Assembly (NCBI RefSeq): GCF_947179165.1
Contig: NC_077243.1
Span: 35,538,001 to 35,602,000, forward strand
Origin: Solanum dulcamara
Lineage: Eukaryota > Streptophyta > Magnoliopsida > Solanales > Solanaceae
DNA length: 64,000 nt
Direction: 5' to 3'
Shown here: in pieces, positions 11,511 through 24,200 of the stretch
Numbering within the stretch: position 1 is the stretch's first letter
How the letters are laid out: the number at the start of each line of letters is the position of its first letter
Made by a program: the position numbers and the translations under genes
Notes under the pieces: model-generated
Database searches by the model: none
What the model saw: only the letters and a program-made list of their open reading frames with translations
Told to the model about the DNA's origin: nothing

Positions 11511-13193
11511 ATTGTATGGTTCTGATACGTCTTCTCCTACAAATAATACTTCTTCATCAGGGAAGTAAGTTTTGAACGGCTCATAATCTTGATCCACTGG
11601 ATTTTCCGCGAGGTGGTCAGCCAAGGCTTGTCCTTTGATGGCCTTCTGTGTCACGTACACAATGTCGAATTCGCTCAACAAAATTTTCCATTTTGCCAAT
11701 TTACTTGTAGGCATTGGCTTCTGAAAGATGTACTTGAGTGGATCCATTCTTGAGATCAAGTACGTGGTATATGCAGACAGGTAATGCCTAAATTTCTGCG
11801 CGATCCAAGTCAAAGCATAACACGTTCGTTCCAATAAGGTATATCTTGCCTCATATGATGTGAACTTCTTGCTCAAGTAGTAAATGGCTTGCTCTATTCT
11901 ACTTGTCTGATCATGTTGTCCTAATACGCATCCAAATGCATTGTCCATGACAGATAAGTATAGTAGCAACGGCCTCCTGGTCTCAGGTGGGACTAATTCT
12001 GGCGGGTTGGACAAATATTCTTTGATTTTATCGAAATCCCTTTGACATTCCTCCATCCATTTTGTGGCAACATCCTTCTTTAGTAATTTAAAAATAGGTT
12101 TACAAATTACTGTGGATTGTGCTATGAACCGACTGATGTAGTTAAGCCTTCCCAAGAAACTCATCACGTCCTTCCTGGTCTTGGGGGGAGGTAATTCTTG
12201 AATTGCCTTGATCTTAGAGGGATCCAACTCTATGCCTCTCCTGCTAATAATGAATCCTAATAGTTTTCCTGCAGGTACTCCAAATGCACACTTTGCTGGA
12301 TTCAATTTTAGATTATACTTTCGCAATCTTTCAAAGAATTTTTGCAAATTATATAGGTGGTCCGAACTCCTCTTGGATTTGATAATGATATCGTCCACAT
12401 ATACTTCAATCTCCTTGTGGATCATATCATGAAAAAGAGTGGTCATGGCCCTCATGTAGGTTGCCCCAGCATTTTTCAGGCCAAATGGCATTACTCTAGC
12501 AATACACCCCCATGGAGTGATAAATGTTGTCTTTTCTACATCATCTTCATTCGTTAGTATATGGTGATATCCCACAAAACAATTGACAAATGATTAAAAT
12601 TCATGTTTTGCATAATTGTCGATGAGTATGTGAATATTTGGGAGAGGAAAATCATCCTTAGGACTAGATCTGTTGAGATCTTGATAGTCTACACATTTTC
12701 TGATCTTTCCATCCTTTTTTGGCACTGGTACTATATTGGCCAACCAAGTGGGGTAATTTGTGACCCGTACAATGTTAGCCTTAATCTGCTTGGTTACCTC
12801 CTCTTTGATCCTTAGACTCAAGTCTGGTTTAAACTTTCTTGTCTTTGGTTTAACGGGTAGGCAGGTGGGATCAATTGGTAGTCTGTGTGAGACGATATCG
12901 GTGCATAATCCTGTCATATCGTCATAAGACCAAGCAAATATGTTGACATGTTGCCTAAGCAATTCTATTAACTTCTTCTTTCTTTCAGCCTCCAAATGTA
13001 TGCTAATTCATGTTTTCTTCACAGTTTCCTTATCTCCTAAGTTGACAACCTCTGTTTCATCCATATTAGGTTTCTCTTGGCTCCCAAACTGCTCGATCTC
13101 TTGTGGTAGATTTTCAGGCATCATGCTTTCATCATATTCTTCGTGATCGTGTTCATTATTCTTACTTTGCTCGATGGATTCATTACATGTCAC
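11511..13193 (-). pseudogene. Ogre reverse transcriptase and RNase H
   Basis: RT finger/palm motifs run from PTWLANIVPVPKKDGKIR and CVDYQDLN (12594-12995) through FITPWG, MPFGLKNAGATY and the catalytic YVDDII (about 12390-12401) to LGFIISRRGIE. The connection and RNase H follow (YLSVMDNAFGCVLGQ, ERTCYALTW). All pieces share one frame. Stops are TGA 13008-13010 (Arg CGA expected) and TAA 12594-12596 (Gln CAA expected). An acidic leader (13008-13193) lies before RT. Frame differs from gag-pro; Ogre elements join the two by splicing or shifting, and 13200-13650 is where such a junction would lie. Confidence 0.88.
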
Positions 13194-13650
13194 ACTGTTG
13201 AGCTAGGATTTTTAATATGAATGCTGAAAAGTATAAAAAGCAAGTAGAATAAATAAGTAGATAAAATAATAAGACAATTTCAAAGAAGCTAAAGACTTTT
13301 ATTTAAAAGCGTTCTAGCTTCTCTTTTTTTTGAGAAAGCAAGCGACAAACAGGGATAAAGCATGATACAAGCCTCAACTTTGATTATTCAAATTTAAAAA
13401 TACAAAACTACTTTCCACACTACCAAGACTCTTGTTGAAATAGGGACAGACTGATGGTCCAATTCTGCAAGCTTTCTCCAGGCTTGGAATCACGGATGGT
13501 CAATTTACAGAGATTTATCTCTTCCTCTTCTCCAATCATGGCCACGAACAAATTTCCTATTCCTTCTACTATGTCATTGTCAGATGCATGATCTAGGATT
13601 GGAACCTACTTTGGTACAAACATCGTCTTGATGGATTCTATGTGGTGGAC
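13194..13650 (-). other. Spacer between Ogre protease and RT
   Basis: There is no intact frame. The protease frame continues past its stop with coding-like residues (LCKLTIRDSKPGESLQNW) to about 13430; the rest is AT-rich. Ogre elements carry an intron between pro and rt, and this interval is the matching place, but I did not identify firm splice sites. Confidence 0.4.
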
Positions 13651-14562
13651 TCATCCCAACGTAGGTCCATATCTGAGTCCAGTGGCACCTTTCTGATGCT
13701 TCAGCTGGATGGGTTCAATTATGCCATTGGCCCTGGGTCCAAGCCTTGTCTTAGGCTGATACCCATATTTCAACATCTCTACCGCGACCATCTTCGCTGC
13801 TCCTGACAATTTCACACCAACCAACTCTAACTTCTCGTCAACCCTCACAGCTTGCATGATTTCTAAAGTATGAAAAGTGGCTCCATCTAATTCCTCAGTG
13901 ACTGGAACAGAATTGACAGAATAGATGGGGTTATTGATCTCTCCATGAATGGTAACTTCTGTGTGACCCCACTCAAACTTTACACATTGATGAAGAGTTG
14001 AAGGAACTACTTTTACTACGTGGACCCATGGTCTTTCCAGCAGCAGGTTGTAGTTTGATGACACATCCATCACTTGAAATAAGACAGGGAATTCTGCTGG
14101 TCCCATTTGCAATGTGAGATGGATTTCTCTAATGACGCTTCTCTGTGCTCTATCAAAAGCTCTAACTTTTATATGACTTTTCTCTATATCTCCCATATTC
14201 AAGCCTAAAACTCTCAGAGTTGTGAAAGGGCAGATATTACATCCAGAACTGCCATCAATCAAAACTCGGGTCACAATCTTATCACAACATTTAACCGCGA
14301 TATAAAGTGCTTTGTTGTGTCCAGTCCATTCTGCTGGTAGCTCATTATCATGGAAAGAGATTTTATTAGATTACACCACTCGTCCAAATGTTGCAGCTAA
14401 GGTTTCACTTGTGGTCTCTTTTGAAATGCAAACCCCATTTAACACCTCCATCAAAGCATTCCTATGTGCCTCAGAACTCATTAGTAAAGACATTATAGAT
14501 ATATAAGTCGATGTCTTCTTCAGTTGCTCTTCGACTGAATAGTCTTTTGGCTGCATCTTCCT
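13651..14562 (-). pseudogene. Ogre gag-pro C-terminal part: aspartic protease
   Basis: The pepsin-like retroviral protease carries VLIDGSSGCNICP (active-site Asp in D-G-S) and a flap/second half with YNLLLERPWVH. The frame is shared with gag (15633-14563). TGA at 14563-14565 (Trp or Arg expected before RKMQPKDYS) and TAA at 14371-14373 interrupt it. The C-terminus at about 13651-13800 has a GYQPKTRLGPRANG-type glycine-rich segment common downstream of plant protease domains. It would process the polyprotein; here it is inactive. Confidence 0.8.
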
Positions 14563-16747
14563 TCAAAATTTCATGACTTTAGCATTGGTAACATTCTTCT
14601 TGGGATTTGGTTCCTTCCTAAGAACTCCTCGATTCAGATCCTCTAGAGCATCACACCTTCCCGACCTAGTCATTCCATGAGCCACAGCGGCGTCAATCAT
14701 CTTGCCCTTGGCTTCTGTTTTATAATCCCATGGGACTCCTTTGGTGTCAAACTCAGCCTTTCTAGCAATTATAATGGTTACTACAACTCTCGGGAGATAT
14801 ATTTGGATAGTAAGAGGTTCCCTTAGTTGAACAATGATAACAGGTTGCATTGGAGATGCAGTGGCAGCTTCTTCGGCGTTCCAGACAATTGCGATAGTTT
14901 CTCCCAAGTTGTACTCTTCTTCTAGAGAAATCATGTTGACTTCTCGATTCTTATGATTTGGCAAAGGGTTGTTGTTCACATTTGTAGATGTTTGAGTGTA
15001 TTTTATTATTCCTCTTCTGATCAAAAACTCAAACTGGTTCTTTAAGCCATAACAATCTTCTGTGTTGTACCATTGGATTCTCGAGTGGTAAGTGCATCGC
15101 TTGTTTCCATCAAAATTATAAGGGATTGGCTCGGGGAGTTTTCCCTCAACTGGCTGTAGCACTCCTGCTATCCTCAGTCTTTCAAACAATTGAGCATAAG
15201 GTTCAGCAATGGGTGTGTAGGTGCGAGCATTTCTGGCTTCAAGATTTGGACGTGGTCTTGGCACATATGCTGGTCTATTTTGGTGGGTTGGTGCTTGGAG
15301 TGGGACATATGGTCTTGTTGGACTTTGGTATGTTGATGCTCGGGGTGGATTATTGTGTGGTCGGGTATTATATACCGGGTACAAGGTGTATAGAGTATGT
15401 GCAATAATTTGGAGATTGTTGGGGTATTGGTGGGGTTGTCCTCCATCCTGGTAATTAAAGGCTGAAACATCCTTATTTTTATTCTTGATGCCACTAATGG
15501 AGCCTGATTGTATGGACTTACTTGCAGCTTGCAATGCGGCCATAGACTGAATTTTACCCGATTTGATGCCTTCCTCTATAAAATCCCCCATCTTGACCAA
15601 TTCTGCAAACTTTTGGGCCATCATCGACATCATCTTGTCAAAGTAGATACCTTGTTGAGCTCAAATAAAGTATTTTGATAGCTCCCTCTCATCCAGTGGT
15701 GCTTGAACCCTGGCAGCCTCGATTCTTTAATGTCGTGCATACTCCTGAAAGTCCTCCGATGGTTTCTTCTGTATGTTGGCTAATGAGAACCTGTCCGCAG
15801 TGATTTCGGTATTAAATCTGAAGTGATTCATGAAATCCTCAGCCATTTCCTGCCAGTTATACCATTTACGAGGATCCTGGCATGTATACCAAGTCAACGT
15901 TTCTCCAGATAGACTTCGAATGAAGAACTTCATTCTTAGCTTCTCATTTCTCCCTACATCGACTAATTTGTCACAGTATGACCTTAAATGTGCATGAGGA
16001 TCGCTCTTTCCATCAAATATGTCAAACTTTGGGGGCTTGTATTCTACCGGCATGTCAATGTCTGCGTGGATGCATAAGTCATCGTTATCTAGGCTCTTGT
16101 TCCCCTAGTAAATTATACGTTTTTAATGCCTTTCTTAGACCTCGAAGTTGGGCGTCTATCGACTCATCTTCTTTCAATCGAGCATCCTTCTCTATCTCTG
16201 CATATTGGTCAACCTCATACGGGACCTTGACCCTAGCCGGTGTCATGAAAGTAGGGGCCTCAACGGCATATACAGGCGGTATCTGTGAATCGTAAGGAGC
16301 GGCGATGTGTGCTCCAAATATCTGTTGTGTTGCTGGGTAGGTAGGTGTGGTGGGGTCTTGAGTAGGAAGGTCAGGAGCAGTCTTGATTGCAGACGAATGA
16401 GCTAATGGTGCTTGACCATGAATGGGAGCACGTTTAGGCATATTTGGAGAATCTGTAGGAGGCAAGTCATCTCTAGGGAAGTAGCTGGGCATCTTGAAAG
16501 TTGGGAAGGTAGTAGCCGAAAGCTTGGACAAGTCTCGCACTTGACGTAGTTCCTCTCTCAAAATCTCAAGCTCTTGTGCCATATGAGTCATCTTCTCATC
16601 ATTTTGGGTGTCAGCCATATTTTGAGAACTTTCAGGATTTTCTACTGGTATCATTATGTTTGCAGCAGCGTTAAATTCTTCTCCACCTGTCATCTTTCCC
16701 CTTGATCGAAGGTTGTATCGTGAGTCAGCCAGTTTGCAAGTCGACAT
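14563..16747 (-). pseudogene. Ogre gag
   Basis: The start is at 16747 (MSTCKLADSRYNLRSRG), with a coiled-coil-like MAQELEILREELRQV. A frame change between 16053 and 16085 is followed by the retrotransposon gag core (MPVEYKPPKFD, SLSGETLTWY, MNHFRFNTEI; 15727-16053). TAA at 15727 and TGA at 15661-15663 follow. The C-terminal third (15633-14563) is Pro/Tyr-rich and contains RCTYHSRIQ ... EDCYGLK, a degenerate C-x2-H ... D-C knuckle typical of this clade. It forms the particle core in an active element. Confidence 0.82.
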
Positions 16748-17106
16748 AAATCAACGTTCTTTTAGGGATTAATCAAAACAAAATAAAATAAAGTAAAAGG
16801 AAAGTATGTTAGTTTGGGAGAGATTTAAAAGTACAACAAGTATATAATACACATATATGCTAAGTTAACGACATTCAAATGCATCTTATACGGAGCCTCT
16901 TTTTGCTAGAGGACGTCCTACGTTGCAATCATGTTGATGATAAATGGTCCATTAAACACATTTTGGATTTGGAACAAACATAATTTCATTAATCAAAGAT
17001 GCCTTGGATCTTGCAATAAAGTAGACGGGCGGAAACCTAAAAATGAAAGTACATGAAGGCCATAAGGCGAACAAAGAGATGACAAGTTACAGATAAGAAT
17101 GAAAAT
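16748..17106 (-). other. Spacer between Ogre ORF1 and gag
   Basis: About 360 bases, AT-rich, with no open frame of note. It is the expected intergenic gap between ORF1 and gag in Ogre elements. Confidence 0.5.
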
Positions 17107-18404
17107 CTAAGGCCATGTTGGAGCGTCATCATCATCATCATAATCATAATAGGGCCCTGGATAGTACTCCGAGAATTCGTCAATCTGGTTAGATCCTACC
17201 TCTTCGTCGAACCCTATCGAACCATACTCAGAGTGAGGTTCTTCCTCTAGGTCCTCTTCTGGATCTTCTTTTGGATCTTCCTCTTCCGATTTCTCCGGAT
17301 CTTCACTTGGATCCTCTTCAGGGTCTTCTTCGATCATTGGTATCAAATGATTTACTTATCCTGGAATTATTTAATTGTACATTGGTGTTGCAAATTCCAT
17401 GTGAGGGAGTACCCTCTCCTTAACCCAATTAACCCACTGGTTGTCCACAACACCTACAATCCCCTTTGTACTTGGTCGAGCTAAATGGCTCACAGTGGTA
17501 CGCCACACATAATATTTTGGCGTGCACCATTTTTCATTTCCTACTTTCATCGTAATCATGTGATCCCAATCCAATTGCAAATTTATTATCCGCGCTGCTG
17601 GGACTAAAATGAGATCATCCTCATGTAATGCCATATTTGCCCATAGTGGTATGTATTGGACAACCCCAAATTATCATAAAACTCGGAGAGGAGCATATAG
17701 CTGAATAACTCCTAGCCCGATTAACTCAATGAGATAGAGGTGTTGCGTCCTGGCAAAATCCAATCCTCCCGTCCAATAATACTTCCAGTGGATGGAATCT
17801 CCTGTGACATTGGTCAAAAACAAACGCCACTCTTCCTCTCCTATAGGCGTGTCCCAATACCTGAGACAATTATTGTGGCTTTGGATCATATTACGAGCAT
17901 CTATAGTATAGTCCCTTTGTGGTTCTCGGCAATAGAAGTGCTCTATCTCCCAGATCTATAATAACAAATTACAGCCCCCAAAGAAGTTATGTCCCCTTGT
18001 GCATGCTGATAATGATCGAAATACTTCGGTGAGAATCATATGCACCAAGGAATAGTTATGCGGCACCACAAAAAGGTCTATTACAATTGGTAAAATGTTG
18101 ATATTTATTGAATGGAACATCATTGGGAAGACCATAGCCCCCCAAAAGGCCATCACAAATACCCTTGGTCACATATGTGTCCATTGCCAACAAGTGCAGG
18201 CAAATTCATCTCGGTGTTTATCGAAGCTCTCAAGATGACCAAATCTTTGGAAAAGATAATCCAACTTTACCTTTCCATTTTCTGCTTTCCTTAGTGATGG
18301 CAAGATATGCAGCCCTAAAAGCCCAAGGAAACCTTCTGTACTTATGGTTGATGGACATATTAGTGTTTTTCCTCTTATCGGTAATTCTAGAAAATCACTA
18401 AACT
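17107..18404 (-). pseudogene. Ogre ORF1 (DUF7745-like), main part, several in-frame stops
   Basis: Five fragments (18404-18169, 18156-17956, 17889-17674, 17634-17371, 17346-17107) all lie in one frame, so there are no indels. Motifs include FSDFLELPI, FWGAMVFPMM, EVFRSLSAC and LYAPLRVL, matching the pattern I associate with the ORF1/DUF7745 proteins of Tat/Ogre elements. Stops are TGA 18169, TAG 17956, TGA 17674 with TAA 17671, TAA 17371 and TAA 17356. Each is one C-to-T change from CGA, CAG or CAA. The C-terminus is an acidic EEDPxEDP-type repeat ending in a run of Asp. Function of ORF1 is unknown. Confidence 0.75.
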
Positions 18405-20481
18405 TGTCACGACCCAAGCCTAGATCCTAGACGTGACACGACGAATGAGACACCCAGAGGTACCTCACCCAATCCTCTTAGCATTCATTAAGAATTTCAT
18501 TCGTAATGGTAAATAATAACAAGCGGAAATTAAAAACATTTTTCATTTTTTTGTCCAAACATACCTCTACTAATAGATTTGGCGGGGGCTAAGACATGTC
18601 CCTAGATCACCCTCAAAATAAGTGTCAAGAAATGTCTTAATAAAAGTCTTACTATTTTACATAATATAAGCTTAGATTAAAAAGGATTTGTTCTCGAAAC
18701 ATGAGAACTCACCACAAGCAATCTTCAAACTAACTCGAGCTAGCCACGTGGAGGGGGTCGAGGAGTGACGTTGGTTCCTACATGGTGATATCATGTAGGC
18801 AAAAGTATGCGTTAGTACTTTGAATGTACTAAGTATGTGAGTATGCTATGAAATGAAGAACATAAGAGAGACATGAGTAAGCAATATGCATAATGAATGC
18901 ATGCATTGAACATAAAAAAACAACCTTAAAACATTCATTTTTGTGGGGAAGTGACCTTAACCGACATTTAAGACCATGCGAGCTATTACATGGAATCCAA
19001 CATAACCCCCTACGTTGGTACGAGGAGTCTACTTATCGGGTGGGACTCCGTTAACTTAACGTTCTTTAACTTTAAATTTATTGGCTAATTATGGATCCAC
19101 TAGCCTAAATAGCCTACAAGGGCTCCTATGTTGGCGCATAGTTAATGCAACACGAGACTTTACTTAAGGACCACTTAGGTTGAGTCCCCATCTACATGCT
19201 ACATTCGGTGCTAGGTCAATCCCACGGAATAAAATTTAAGTATCATAATGACATAGGCATTGTATAATTTTAGACATCACATCTTCATCGTTGGAATAAC
19301 TCATTAAAACATTTCATTTGATTCAAATATGTGAGAATTTTCCCTTCACATTAAATCCTTTCTTTGACTAAAAGCCCTTTCGTCATCATTCAATATGAGA
19401 AAACTAGGTGAGTTCAATTCATAAAGACCTTCAAATACATTTAAAGAATACTTGCATGCATAAGGGTGATGAAAATGCATCAAAATACACATCTTAAAAC
19501 AACCCACCATATATGCCTTAAACCCTTTTCAAACTTTCAAATAGGCATTTTAATAAATCATTCATTTGATGAAATTAAGAGTCAATATATATAAATATAT
19601 GTCAATAAGTATAAAATATATCATAATATATGCATTAAGAGTCATTGTGTAAAATCCCATGAAGGTTCACCATTAGAATTGGAAATATCAAGTTGAGAAA
19701 ATATTTGGGCTCCATGAGTGGAAGAACCCATGGATGAAAACCCACATACCTTGAGGAGTCAACTCTTGAATGAAAAACTTGAAAAGAAATGGAGGTTTGA
19801 TCTTCTTGGAGATGGAGGAACAAGGAGACTTTGAGAGCACTTGGGAGGTTAGGGATTTTTTGTTCTTAGAGTGTGAGTGAGAATGAATGAGTGTAGAAGA
19901 CTTAGGGGCCTCTTAATAGGTGAAATATACCTACAAAACGACCTCACTTTTGGTTATAACACAAGAGAAGACTAAAATGCCCCTAAAATCTGGAAAATGG
20001 GCTAAAAACCCTGCTGGCGCTATAGTGGCGCATCGCGCCAGGGGCCAAACTACTTAGGCTAGTTTTTGGCACTCTGCTGGCGCGCCGCGCCAAGCCCCAC
20101 TACAGCAATAGTCTGTGGTAAATAGGTCATAACTTTTGACTTCAAACTCGGAATGAGGCAAACTCAGTAGTGTTGGAAAGAGGACTCAAAGATATTTAAT
20201 TGCATAGGTTATAGGACACCCAATTTGTTATATACTAAGAGATATGGTCGTTTGAAGTTGACCCTTATACGAACTCATTCAGAAACTTAGCTGCTAGAAA
20301 TTCTTTGGACTCGGCTTGGTGTTAGAGATCCCTTATGACCCCTAAACACATCAAACACACTTCAAATACTTAGGAATTGATCCTAACTCATATATCCAAC
20401 TAGAAGTCATCGAGTTTGATCCTATACTCATATGAAAAATGCTTCGGGTCTTGGCGTAATTTTTTTTTTGGGGTTGTTACA
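18405..20481 (-). mobile_element. Solo LTR (family B), TSD AAACT, splits Ogre ORF1
   Basis: The plus strand starts TGTCACGACCC and ends GGTTGTTACA, flanked by perfect AAACT repeats (18400-18404, 20482-20486). On its own strand it reads TGTAACAACCCC ... GGGTCGTGACA. Donor-like CAAG|GTATGTGG lies at 19749, acceptor-like ATGTAG at 18778, a 65-nt exon-like block at 18713-18777, then GTGAGTTC. A GC-rich pair of palindromes (GGCGC...GCGCC) lies at 20020-20095. Related LTR sequence occurs at about 35600-37269 and 52600-54102. Confidence 0.9.
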
Positions 20482-20610
20482 AAACTCTTCTAGTGTTGGA
20501 GTGATTTCAAAATCCAAATACTTAAAGGTTACTGTGCTTGGGTCCCAAAACTCCAGCAGCAATATAATGAGGATCTTGTTGGCTCGAATTCCCATGAATG
20601 TTTGGGAGGT
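20482..20610 (-). pseudogene. Ogre ORF1, N-terminal piece cut off by the solo LTR
   Basis: The minus-strand frame reads LLLEFWDPSTVTF ... FEITPTLEE and joins across the target site to FSDFLELP at 18404, restoring the (T)PTLEEFSDFL pattern of ORF1 proteins. Further upstream the frame is less clear: a stop and a possible Met lie near 20650-20700. Confidence 0.65.
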
Positions 20611-21202
20611 TTTGGTTGATATTCATCTGAAAGAAAGGTTAGGGTATGATAAGTATGTTTATTCCAAATCCGTTATGTGTTTTTTGTTTGGATCATTCAT
20701 AACAACTTTCACATAAAATATGTCGTTAGGTGTATAACCTTTGACAAAGGGTGGCTTTCCTAATTGCAAAGACGATGCCTTGGATCGCCTCGCCTAAGGT
20801 GTATGCATCATGACCTACTTTCTAGAGTAAGATATTCAAGAGTGGACTGAATGTTTGCGAGAAGGCACAGTAATCTTATTGTGCAAACTCTGAAACTAAA
20901 GAATTCAAAAGAAAGTTTGGGGGAGTGTGAGACACTCTCCGTATGAAACAGTGTGTGTATTGTGTACGGCCAAAGACTCGATAGAAAGTGCAAGTGACAG
21001 TGTAAGAAATGTGGTAGCATGTAGTGTTTTCAAACAAACAACGAGCACAAGTTTGGATTTAGCTTGCGTCCTTTCAAATAAATAGTAATATAACAAATCA
21101 TGATAAATAATTAAAGCAAATAATAGACAAGTAATAAATAAATATCCCATAATTCTAAAACTAAATTTACTAAGGCTAAAACCTAAATGCTAAGTACATG
21201 AA
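20611..21202 (-). other. Ogre 5' leader
   Basis: From the primer site to ORF1. There is no convincing frame. The small minus-strand frames here (20808-21150) lack recognisable motifs and overlap each other, as expected of untranslated leader. Confidence 0.5.
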
Positions 21203-21222
21203 GTTCCCCAGTAGAGTCGCCA
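21203..21222 (-). promoter_or_regulatory. Primer binding site, tRNA-Arg type
   Basis: The minus strand reads TGGCGACTCTACTGGGGAAC, three bases inside the 5' LTR end (LTR ...GCGACA, spacer GCT). It is complementary to the kind of tRNA-Arg 3' end used by Ogre elements, and fixes the LTR boundary at 21226. Confidence 0.8.
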
Positions 21223-24200
21223 AGCTGTCGCACCCCATTTTCGAACTGGTCGAAATAGTTCGCAACAAAAAATGGCTATGCCTCTGAATTTGAAAATGTT
21301 TAGAGTCGCCACCTAATTATAAGGAAAATATTAGGAAAACCATTTTAAAAAATGTAAATGTAAATTTTGTTTTGTTCTGTGAAACCGGTGAGATTCTAAG
21401 TAAGGGTTTTAGTTACTTGAGGGAAAGGTATTAGGCATCCCTCAGAGCCTATCCGAAGATAGTCCTTAAACTTAGTTTTAGAAAAAATGATTAGGGATGT
21501 TTATTCATTTGCTCGCTTTAGAAAATATTAACAAGAAGAGTTTTTATTAATTTTTAGGAAATGGTGAAAATAGAAGGTATGTCATATATATGTCTATAAT
21601 ATGAATGGAGCAAATTTAATAATAATATATTTATTGTATGGTAAAAAATAAATAAATAATATACTTGAAATATATGAAAATTTTATGTATGGAAATACAG
21701 ATGTATGTTTAAAATCATTTGAATAAATAAGCTTACCTAAATTTATGGTAACTAATATGAATGTCGAGTATTAGAACTGATTACTTTATTTGTAGACACG
21801 ATATAAAAAAATAAAAATAAAGAAGTGAATAAGATAATAGACAAGTGCAATATATGGATGTGTAATATGTCATATATATAATTTGGGTGAAACTTCTAGT
21901 AAGATTGGTGATGCCTAAAAATCATTAAGTTTTAGAAATATTAAACTACCCCAAATATATGCAAATGAAAATATTTAGAAGTTGACATGAAATAAAAATA
22001 TCTACATTCTTATCTTCTTCGGATCAGCGCCGGCTTATTAATCGGAAGACAAATATGTATATATTGTTTTTGTCATTTTTCTACTCGGGTCAATTTCCAT
22101 CATTTCTGAAGGGCCTAACTACCCCTACCCCTCCTATGTTCGTTTGTTATTATAATCCTAGAGCGATCTAAAAGAAATAAGAACTAACGTCCTAAGGCGT
22201 GCTTATCGACCCAACTTAATATCCAAGAGGCATTGGATATACTATTAGAGTAGGTTTTAGACCAAAGAAAATATAGGCATCCTAATTAGGCACATCGTCA
22301 AACAAAACAAATAAGACGACATTTAACACGTAAAATCTCAAATGAGCATCTACATTAATTAATTAACATGCTTGAAAATACAGATAAGTTGTGAAGGTCA
22401 TAAAGATTATGTGTATGTGCGTATTATTAGACGTAGGTATCATAAATATAAAAAACTTGAATAATATGACAGGTAAATTTAATTACTAAGATGATTATGA
22501 AAAAAGAAGCATGCTTGATAATTTTAATTAACTAATAATATTTTATAAAATCCTATTAACGTGACTTTAGTTAAGAGCATGCTGAAAATTTATTGAACAC
22601 TATAGATATATGATTTTCTAAATGTTGATATGCTGAATATTTATTAAAATATAGACATGATTTCAAAAATAGAATAACATGATAAATATTTATTAGAACC
22701 CTATGGGCATGACTTCTACACATAATGTTATAAAAAAATATTTATGAAGGCCTAATATCTATTTAATTGGCATGTTAGAATTATAATACCTATAAACATG
22801 ATTTGTTATATGATAAAATATGCTAGAAATATTGTTATAACCCATGGACCCACTAGGCTCAAAATATTCTTACCGACATGGTTTCTATATGCTTGAAATA
22901 ATATTAAACCCTATAAACGATACCTAGGTGATTAGCATGTTGAAATTTATTTTAAATGCTATTTATAGACATGTTGTCTAAATGAAATGATATGTTGAAA
23001 ATTGATTAAAATTGTAGGCATGATTTTAAAATAGAATAACATGACAAATATTTATCAAATCCTATAGACATGATCTCTCTATATAAAATTATGATAAACA
23101 TGTGTTATAATTCCAGAGACATGGTTTAAATATAAGGTACTGAAATATTTATTAAGAATCTAAAGGTGTGATTTTTTATTAATAATATTATACTAAAAAA
23201 TATTTATAACGGCCTAGACATGAATTCTACATAACAGATAAGCTATTTATTAACTTAAATGCATGATTTATATATTGACCACTCTACATTAAACATGATT
23301 TCTATATGGTTGACCTATTAGACATTAAATCTCATGGTCATGGCTTCTAAATGACATACATATTCTAATGTAAGCTTGATTATTTTGACAATTATTTTAA
23401 TAATATGAGTTGAAGATTTTAGTTTAAATTAGACAAATGTAAACATGTACAAGTTAGACAAATCATTTTTTTTTGAAATTCATGTTCGTAATGTACAAGA
23501 AGACAATATTAGAACAAAATTTATTGACATAGTAATTTAGACCATTTTTCCAATTACATACACAAATACCTATGGTGAATAATATTCAAACCCAAATATA
23601 AATTTAATCTAGGCATGATGGTGATGGCATAATTTTAATAATTACATACAAACCTTAACTAAGTAGCCGTACTTATCTAGCACATGTACATTTAACACAT
23701 GAGTTAAAAAATAAAATAAATGTAGTTAGCACGTTAGTTCCCCCCCCCCTTAGACTATCCCCAATTTCATTATTATTATGCAGAGTAGAGTTTACAAGAT
23801 TATTACAAAATTAAAACAAAAGGTAAATGAATAAATAATAAAAAAAATGTAAATGAAATAATGACATCTTAAACTTTCATTCGGAACTCATCGTATCTTG
23901 AACTTTGAAGTTCAAACCCTGCTAAATCATAAAGAAAACACAATCAATATACAAATATATATAGAGGAATATCATGATTATATAATTTTGCTACAACAAA
24001 GCAAACAAATAAAGCGAGAACACATTTCAAAATAGTAAATCAATATATCAAAGAAAGTGGGAACTAACCTGGATATTTCATGTATTTATTTTGACAAGAT
24101 ATAAGATGAAAGAACATAAAGTAAAGACAATACAATAAAAATAGGAAAAAAAGTACTAACCGGTTAATATGAGTTTTATTAATACGCCAACGAAAAGCGG

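Noticed and set aside
15126..15454. Plus-strand hydrophobic frames (GYWWGCPPSW and similar)
   Set aside because: Antisense shadows of the Pro/Tyr-rich Ogre gag C-terminal region.
20808..21150. Minus-strand leader frames as a possible extra Ogre gene
   Set aside because: Overlapping frames with no motifs, in the leader between primer site and ORF1; no evidence of coding.
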